Source of the DNA: Streptomyces sp. NBC_00259
Lineage (GTDB): Bacteria > Actinomycetota > Actinomycetes > Streptomycetales > Streptomycetaceae
Length of the DNA stretch: 64,000 nucleotides
Assembly: GCF_036181745.1 (NCBI RefSeq)
Contig: NZ_CP108080.1
Coordinates: forward strand, 1,984,001-2,048,000
Reading direction: 5' to 3'
The notes below the pieces were generated by a model, which worked only from the letters and a program-made list of their open reading frames with translations, was not told where the DNA came from and made no database searches. The position numbers and the translations under genes were made by a program. Positions within the stretch are counted from its first letter, which is position 1. Every line of letters starts with the position of its first letter. Below, in pieces: positions 56,058-64,000 of the stretch.

Positions 56058-56819
56058 TCACCATTCCAGGGCCCACGGCCGCCCGGTCGCCGCGAAGTGC
56101 CCGACGTTCACGCACTCGGTCGCGCCGATCCGCATGCGCCGCGCCAGCGGCTGGTGCACATGCCCGAAGAGGGAGTACCTGGGCCGGATCCGGTGGATGG
56201 CGTCGAGCAGTGCCCGGCTGCCGCGCTCGAAGCGGCGGGCGACCGTGTCGTACGTCAGCTCGGGCACCTCCGGCGGGATGTGCGTGCACAGGACGTCGAC
56301 CTCGCCGAGGGCCTCGACCTTCGCCGCGTACTCCTCGTCGGAGATCTCGAACGGCGTGCGCATCGGGGAGCGCAGACCGCCGCCGACGAAGCCGAAGACG
56401 AGTCCGTCCAGCTCGACGCGCTGGCCGTCGAGGACGGTGGTGCCGGGGCGCGCGTACTCGGACCACAGGTGCGGGATGTCGACATTGCCGTAGGTGGCGT
56501 ATGTCGGGGTGGGGAACGCGGCGAACATCTCCGTGTACTGCTTGCGCACGGCGGCGAGGATCGCGGCGTCGCGGTCGAGTCCGGCCCAGAGCCGGCGGCC
56601 CAGCTCGCGGGCCTCCTCGAAGCGGCGGGCGGTGCGCAGTTCGACGATACGGTCCGCGTTCTCGACGCCGAAGAGGTCGGGGAAGATGCCGCGGGAGTGG
56701 TCGGCGTAGTCGAGGAAGAGCACCAGGTCACCGAGGCAGATCAGGGCGTCGGCCCCGTCGCCCGCGCCGGCGAGGTCCGCGGCGTTGCCGTGCACGTCAC
56801 TGACCACATGAACTCGCAT
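56058..56819 (-). CDS. Calcineurin-like metallophosphoesterase
   Basis: 253 residues. Metal-binding motifs in order: VVSDVHGNA (Asp-x-His), CLGDLVLFLD (Gly-Asp), YGNVDIPH (Gly-Asn), CTHIPPE (His) and FGHVHQPL (Gly-His-x-His). Complete active site. Substrate could be cyclic nucleotides, Ap4A or a phospholipid head group. ATG 56819 follows TAGGGT by 7 nt; sequence upstream of it has no coding look. Confidence 0.9.
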   Translation of the reverse strand: MRVHVVSDVHGNAADLAGAGDGADALICLGDLVLFLDYADHSRGIFPDLFGVENADRIVELRTARRFEEARELGRRLWAGLDRDAAILAAVRKQYTEMFAAFPTPTYATYGNVDIPHLWSEYARPGTTVLDGQRVELDGLVFGFVGGGLRSPMRTPFEISDEEYAAKVEALGEVDVLCTHIPPEVPELTYDTVARRFERGSRALLDAIHRIRPRYSLFGHVHQPLARRMRIGATECVNVGHFAATGRPWALEW

Positions 56820-56826
56820 GGTGATC

Positions 56827-56832
56827 ACCCTA
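56827..56832 (-). promoter_or_regulatory. -10 element of a leaderless metallophosphoesterase mRNA
   Basis: Minus-strand TAGGGT, 7 nt (GATCACC), then ATG 56819. Confidence 0.55.
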
Positions 56833-57055
56833 GAGTCGTCGGGCAGCGGTGGGTAGAGGAGGCCGGACCTGCGGTTACTGCCGAACCGTCCATAGGGTGG
56901 AATAGTGTTCGCCACGGTGCGGCACAGCGGTGTGACGCAGGGAACATCTGGCCGGTGCCCCTATCCGGAACCAAGTACTCATGGGTAACGTCCGGGCAGT
57001 CCCCGGTGCGTTCACACAGAGCCGTGGCGCCGGCGCCCGATGAGGAGCAGCAGTC

Positions 57056-60504
<3,449 letters not shown>

Positions 60505-60570
60505 CTATCCACCGCGTGAAGCTTTTTTCGCGGGCACGCAAGAGTGCCGATTCCGCCAGGGCCGGGCGGA

Positions 60571-60588
60571 GGCGCCCGCAGGGGCGCC
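60571..60588 (-). terminator. Short hairpin after the PimB-like gene
   Basis: 7-bp stem GGCGCCC / GGGCGCC with a 4-nt loop, 31 nt past the stop. Confidence 0.45.
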
Positions 60589-60619
60589 CGTACGGCCGGA
60601 CGCACCCGCCGGACACCCG

Positions 60620-61762
60620 CTAGAGCAGCGCCCTGAGGCGGTCCGCCAGGAGGTCCCGGCGCCAGCGCTCCTCGACCCACTCACGGCCCCGCTCCCCCAT
60701 GCGCCGGCGCAGGTCCGGGTCCTGGAGCAGGGTCACGATCCGGTCCGCCGAGTCCCCGGGCGAGCCACCCCGTACGACCCACCCCGTCTCACCGTCGAGC
60801 ACGGCGTCCGGTGCGCCGCCGGAGTCGCCCGCGACGACCGGGAGGCCGGTGGCCGAGGCTTCCAGATAGACGATGCCGAGGCCCTCCACGTCCAGCCCTC
60901 CGCGCCGCGTACGGCACGGCATGGCGAAGACGTCACCGGCGCCGTAGTGCGCGGGCAGTTCCTCCCAGGGCACGGAGCCGGTGAACCGCACGGACGCGGC
61001 CACCCCCGTCGCCTCGGCCAGCTTGCGCAGGTCGTTCTCGTACGGGCCGCCGCCGACGATCAGCAGCACCGCGTCCGGCACCTTCGCCAGGATCGCGGGC
61101 ATGGCCAGGATCAGTGTGTCCTGGCCCTTGCGCGGCACCAGCCGGGAGACGCAGACGACCACCGGGCGGTCGGTGAGCCCGAGCCGCTCGCGGACCGTGT
61201 CCCCGCCCGAGCCCGGGTGGAAGGTCTTCTCGTCGACGCCCGGCGGCAGTTGCACCATCCGTCCGGCCGCCTCGGGCGTCAGCGCCGCGGCGATCCGCGA
61301 GCGCGTGTACTCACCGAGGTAGGTGATCGTGTCCGTGCCCTCGCCGATCCGGCGCAGCAGCTGCCGGGAACCGGGCAGCTGCGCCCAGCCCGCCTCGTGC
61401 CCGTGCGTGGTCGCGACGAGCCGCCGGGCTCCCGCCCTGCGCAGCGCGGGTGCCATCAGGCCGAGCGGCGCGGCGGCCCCGAACCACACCGACGTACAGC
61501 CGTGCTCCCGCAGCAGTCCCACCGCCCGCCGGGTGACGCGCGGCGTCGGCAGCAGCATGGTGGTGCGGTCGCGGACCACCGTGAAGGGCTGCTCGGCGTC
61601 GAAGTCGGCCGTCGCCTCGACGCCCTCGCGGCCGCGCTTCCAGGTGGACGCGTAGACGACGAGCTGTTCGGGGTCCAGGCGCAGCGCCATGTTGTGCAGG
61701 AACGCCTGGATGCCGCCGGGGCGCGGCGGGAAGTCGTTGGTCACGATCAGGGTCTTCTCCAT
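60620..61762 (-). CDS. GT4 mannosyltransferase, PimB-like
   Basis: 380 residues, GT-B fold. N-terminal TLIVTNDFPPRPGGIQAFLHNMA loop, quoted in part, then VSRLVPRKGQDTLI and the nucleotide-sugar motif EGLGIVYLEASATGLPVVAGDSGGAPDAV, quoted in part. This is the PimB' type that adds the second mannose to phosphatidylinositol mannosides. ATG 61762 is preceded by TACTGT 8 nt upstream. Divergent from a GT87 mannosyltransferase gene. Counterpart of Rv2188c by position. Confidence 0.88.
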   Translation of the reverse strand: MEKTLIVTNDFPPRPGGIQAFLHNMALRLDPEQLVVYASTWKRGREGVEATADFDAEQPFTVVRDRTTMLLPTPRVTRRAVGLLREHGCTSVWFGAAAPLGLMAPALRRAGARRLVATTHGHEAGWAQLPGSRQLLRRIGEGTDTITYLGEYTRSRIAAALTPEAAGRMVQLPPGVDEKTFHPGSGGDTVRERLGLTDRPVVVCVSRLVPRKGQDTLILAMPAILAKVPDAVLLIVGGGPYENDLRKLAEATGVAASVRFTGSVPWEELPAHYGAGDVFAMPCRTRRGGLDVEGLGIVYLEASATGLPVVAGDSGGAPDAVLDGETGWVVRGGSPGDSADRIVTLLQDPDLRRRMGERGREWVEERWRRDLLADRLRALL

Positions 61763-61770
61763 CGCCGCCG

Positions 61771-61776
61771 ACAGTA
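61771..61776 (-). promoter_or_regulatory. -10 element of a probably leaderless pimB-like mRNA
   Basis: Minus-strand TACTGT, 8 nt, then ATG 61762. Confidence 0.4.
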
Positions 61777-61868
61777 CCAACGGCGGCCGTGCCTCTTCGC
61801 ACGCGTACGGCCCTACCGGGCATCATGACAGTTCGGGGCGTACGGGAACGGATCAGGATGAGGTGGCC

Positions 61869-63113
61869 ATGAAGGGTGCGGTCGGCACGGGCCTGTCCGT
61901 CCTGGCCTGGGCCCTCACCAGGACCTTGGTGCTGCTCTGGGTCCTGAAGGTCCTGGTCGTCCGGGGCCCCGATGTGACCAGCGACGTCGCGGTGATCTAC
62001 CAGGGCTGGTACGAGGTCCTGAGGACCGGCACGTACCCGGTGGACGATGTCACCTGGCAGTATCCGCCCGCCGCCGCCCTGGCGATCCTCTCCCCCGCCC
62101 TGCTGCCCTTCCTGGACTACGTCTCCGCCTTCTTCGTGCTCGCGCTGGTCTGCGACGCGGCGGTGCTCGGGCTCCTGCTGTACGCGGGGCGGCGGCCCGG
62201 GAAGTCGATGAAGGGGGCCTGGGTCTGGGTCGCGGGGGTCCCGCTGCTCGGTCCGACCGCGTACGCCCGCTACGACCTGATGGTGACGGCGGTCGCGGTC
62301 GCGGCCCTCTTCGCGGCCGCGCGCCGGCCGCGGCTCGCAGGGGCGCTGGCCGGGTTCGGCGCGCTGCTGAAGGTGTGGCCGGTGCTGGTGCTGGCCGGGA
62401 TGCGCAAGGGCCGTTCCTGGATCGCGGCGGGGGTGACGGCGGCCGGCCTGCTGCTGGTGTTCGCGGCGGCGATGCCCGGGGCGCTGGCGTTCCTCGGTTT
62501 CCAGCGGGACCGGGGCACGGAGGTCGAGTCGCTGGGCGCGCTGGTCTTCCATGTGGCCCGGCATGTCGGCTGGGAGGGCCAGGTGCTGCTCAACTACGGC
62601 TCGGTCGAGTTCCTCGGGCCGTACGTGCCGCAGGTCAGCGCGACGGCGCTCGGGCTGTCGGTGGTGGCCTTCGCCTGGCTGGCGGCGTGGCGGCTGCGGG
62701 CCAGGCGGTTCACGGCGGGCACCACGGCCGACGCGGCGTTCACGGCGGTGCTGCTGTTCACGATCACGAGCCGGGTGATCAGCCCGCAGTACATGATCTG
62801 GCTGGTGGGTCTGGCCGCGGTCTGCCTCGCGTTCCGGTCGAGCCGGATGGCGGTGCCCGGATGCCTGGTGCTGGCGGCCACGGGGCTCACGTTCCTCGGG
62901 TTCCCCGTCTGGTTCGACCTGGTGGTGGCGAGCGACGCGAGGGGCATCGCGGTGCTGGCGGCGCGCAACGGTCTGCTCGTCGTGGCGGCGCTCATGGCCT
63001 GCCGGCGGCTGTGGACGAGCACGGTCCCCCGGCCCGCGGAACCCGCACGGCGACGGGGCCGGCGGCCGCTGCCCGCTCAGCCCGCCCGCGACAAGGAGCC
63101 CGTCGAGCCCTGA
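61869..63113 (+). CDS. GT87 polyprenol-phosphate-mannose-dependent mannosyltransferase
   Basis: 414 residues with about ten membrane helices (GT-C fold). DVAVIYQGWYEVLRTGTYPVDDVTWQYPPAAAL is the GT87/DUF2029 hallmark, quoted for its WQYPP core, and LLKVWPVLVLAG and SRVISPQYMIWL follow further on. Basic C-terminal tail. Adds mannose outside the membrane from a polyprenyl-P-mannose donor. ATG 61869 with GAGGTGG upstream. Resembles Rv2181 in the parallel mycobacterial cluster; in Streptomyces the acceptor could be PIM-type lipids or glycoproteins. Confidence 0.88.
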   Translation: MKGAVGTGLSVLAWALTRTLVLLWVLKVLVVRGPDVTSDVAVIYQGWYEVLRTGTYPVDDVTWQYPPAAALAILSPALLPFLDYVSAFFVLALVCDAAVLGLLLYAGRRPGKSMKGAWVWVAGVPLLGPTAYARYDLMVTAVAVAALFAAARRPRLAGALAGFGALLKVWPVLVLAGMRKGRSWIAAGVTAAGLLLVFAAAMPGALAFLGFQRDRGTEVESLGALVFHVARHVGWEGQVLLNYGSVEFLGPYVPQVSATALGLSVVAFAWLAAWRLRARRFTAGTTADAAFTAVLLFTITSRVISPQYMIWLVGLAAVCLAFRSSRMAVPGCLVLAATGLTFLGFPVWFDLVVASDARGIAVLAARNGLLVVAALMACRRLWTSTVPRPAEPARRRGRRPLPAQPARDKEPVEP

Positions 63114-63232
63114 CGCCGACGCGTCCCCGGCCCGCCGGAACGGCGGGGCGGGCGCCGACGCCCGTATCTCCGGCGCGCGGGCCCGGTCCGACGGCGATCG
63201 CGGGCGGACGCACCGGCCGGCGGCCGTGCTCA

Positions 63233-63305
63233 GGTCGGACTCGGCGGCCCAGGTACGGCCCGGCGGCTCGGGTCGGACTCGGCGGCCCAGGTACGGCTCG
63301 GCGGC
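63233..63305. repeat. 38-bp tandem duplication
   Basis: Two copies (63233-63270 and 63271-63305, the second slightly shorter) in the gap after the GT87 gene. They begin GGTCGGACTCGGCGG and differ by one base over 35. Confidence 0.85.
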
Positions 63306-63321
63306 GGTACCGCTCGGCGGC

Positions 63322-64000
63322 TCAGGTCAGGCGTTCGCGTACGTACTCGCGCCAGCCCGCGGTGAAAGCCTCCATGCTCGTGCCGAGCACCTTGTTCAGC
63401 GCGGATTCGAGCGCGGACTCCCGCGCGCCCTCGCGCGGTTCCGCGTCGCCCACCGCGCGGTAGAGGGCCCGCAGCCGGCCCTCGTCCCATCGCTCGGCGA
63501 TGAACTCGCAGGCCAGCCAACCGCTCCCGTAGGCACGGCCCAGCGCCTCCGCGTCGGCGCCGAAGGCGAAGTCGGCGTCGGCGGGGAGGCGGGCGGGCGG
63601 ATCGCCGCGGCGGACCGCCCGCTGGAGCTCCGGGGCGGTCTCGGCGGCCGTGCGGCCGGTCCCGCGGTAGGCGGCCCAGTCGGCGAAGCCCTCGGAGAGC
63701 CACACCGGCGTGGTGGCGGAGGTGTGCGCCCTGGTCGCCACGTGCGCGGTCTCGTGTGTGAGGACGACACGGCGGCCGACATCGCCGAGCACTCCGTACG
63801 CCTCCGGGTTGACGATCACCCGGTCGGCCCGGACCGCCGCGCTCCCTCCGGTCTCGCCCGTGGTGACCGCCGCGATGCCCTTGTACCCCTCGGCCGGCGC
63901 CCCCAGCAGCCGTCCCATCGCGTCCAGCGACGCCGGCACCAGGACCACCACCCGTCCCGCCCAGCGCTCGGGCCAGGCCGCCGACACCGCGGGCACGGCG
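63322..64000 (-). CDS. Zinc-metallopeptidase-like (gluzincin) protein, 5' end off the window
   Basis: The visible 224 residues are the C-terminal part; the frame is open to the right edge. The zinc motif is HETAH (in VLTHETAHVATRAH), with the third ligand Glu in WLSEGFADWAAY, the gluzincin (peptidase MA-like) pattern. A helical end follows (AFTAGWREYVRERLT). Homologues of this type usually have an N-terminal membrane anchor, which would lie beyond 64000. Substrate unknown. Confidence 0.8.
   Translation of the reverse strand, partial: AVPAVSAAWPERWAGRVVVLVPASLDAMGRLLGAPAEGYKGIAAVTTGETGGSAAVRADRVIVNPEAYGVLGDVGRRVVLTHETAHVATRAHTSATTPVWLSEGFADWAAYRGTGRTAAETAPELQRAVRRGDPPARLPADADFAFGADAEALGRAYGSGWLACEFIAERWDEGRLRALYRAVGDAEPREGARESALESALNKVLGTSMEAFTAGWREYVRERLT

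Noticed and set aside
56970..56990. Possible MacR site (GTACTCA half) upstream of fadD
   Set aside because: Only one half matches TGAGTAC-N2-GTACTCA; the other half is poor.
60515..60550. T-run plus hairpin after the PimB-like gene as an intrinsic terminator
   Set aside because: On the relevant strand the run reads as A, so it is on the wrong side and wrong strand for a terminator.

Overview
High-GC, gene-dense actinobacterial chromosome, almost certainly a Streptomyces (or Kitasatospora/Streptacidiphilus-like) core region. The reasons are the codon and GC profile, the frequent GTG and TTG starts, and a gene order that follows the S. coelicolor stretch from ftsQ to the pimB-like gene as I remember it (not searched). 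I see no tRNA, rRNA, insertion sequence, prophage or CRISPR array.

Region 1 (1-13194, minus strand) is the division and cell-wall (dcw) cluster. It is transcribed rsmH-ftsL-ftsI-murE-murF-mraY-murD-ftsW-murG-ftsQ from a TTGACC/TAAAGT promoter, with overlapping stop/start codons, and ends in the ftsQ-ftsZ intergenic promoter region. murC is absent from this stretch. mraZ is absent upstream of rsmH, where a divergent beta-carbonic anhydrase gene lies instead.

Region 2 (13.9-24 kb) holds a 10-bp minisatellite, a MoxR-DUF58-transglutaminase operon, a DUF3040 membrane protein, a SAM methyltransferase, a SAV_6107-type HEPN protein, and a SpoIIE-type phosphatase next to a MASE1 membrane sensor.

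Region 3 (23.4-30.8 kb) has a probably self-regulated operon of a degenerate ABC ATPase, a YhgE/Pip membrane protein and a TetR regulator with a clear operator. It is followed by a DUF4126 membrane protein, a CrtI-like oxidoreductase and a Tyr/Gly/Gln-tailed membrane protein.

Region 4 (30.8-39.7 kb) has metF, thiE, an Rv2175c-like DNA-binding protein and a ferredoxin-reductase-like flavoprotein on the minus strand. On the plus strand are a TPP riboswitch with thiO-thiS-thiG, a PASTA Ser/Thr kinase and endonuclease IV.

Region 5 (39.7-48.9 kb) has a DUF4396 protein behind a CsoR-type copper operator, a sulfite-oxidase-like molybdoenzyme, bacterioferritin, and its ferredoxin Bfd with an iron box. 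Type II DAHP synthase then diverges from a fused anthranilate synthase that is preceded by a Trp-rich leader peptide and attenuator. pfkA follows, with a CRP-like palindrome upstream, and then the macS-macR two-component system.

Region 6 (49-64 kb) has a PlsC acyltransferase, an esterase, a small membrane protein, an EEP-family protein, glucokinase glkA with its SCO2127-like partner, an ArsA-like ATPase with a repeat insertion, an SRPBCC protein, a metallophosphoesterase, a FadD15-like ligase, a cholesterol oxidase, a PimB-like mannosyltransferase, a GT87 mannosyltransferase and a metallopeptidase-like gene running off the right edge. Much of the order (dcw, MetF, Rv2175c, PknL, AroG, PlsC, ArsA-like, SRPBCC, FadD15, PimB, GT87) parallels M. 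tuberculosis Rv2151c-Rv2188c, so this is an old conserved actinobacterial neighbourhood of cell-envelope and central metabolism genes. At least eight genes show a TANNNT hexamer exactly 7 nt before the start codon and no Shine-Dalgarno, which suggests leaderless mRNAs.
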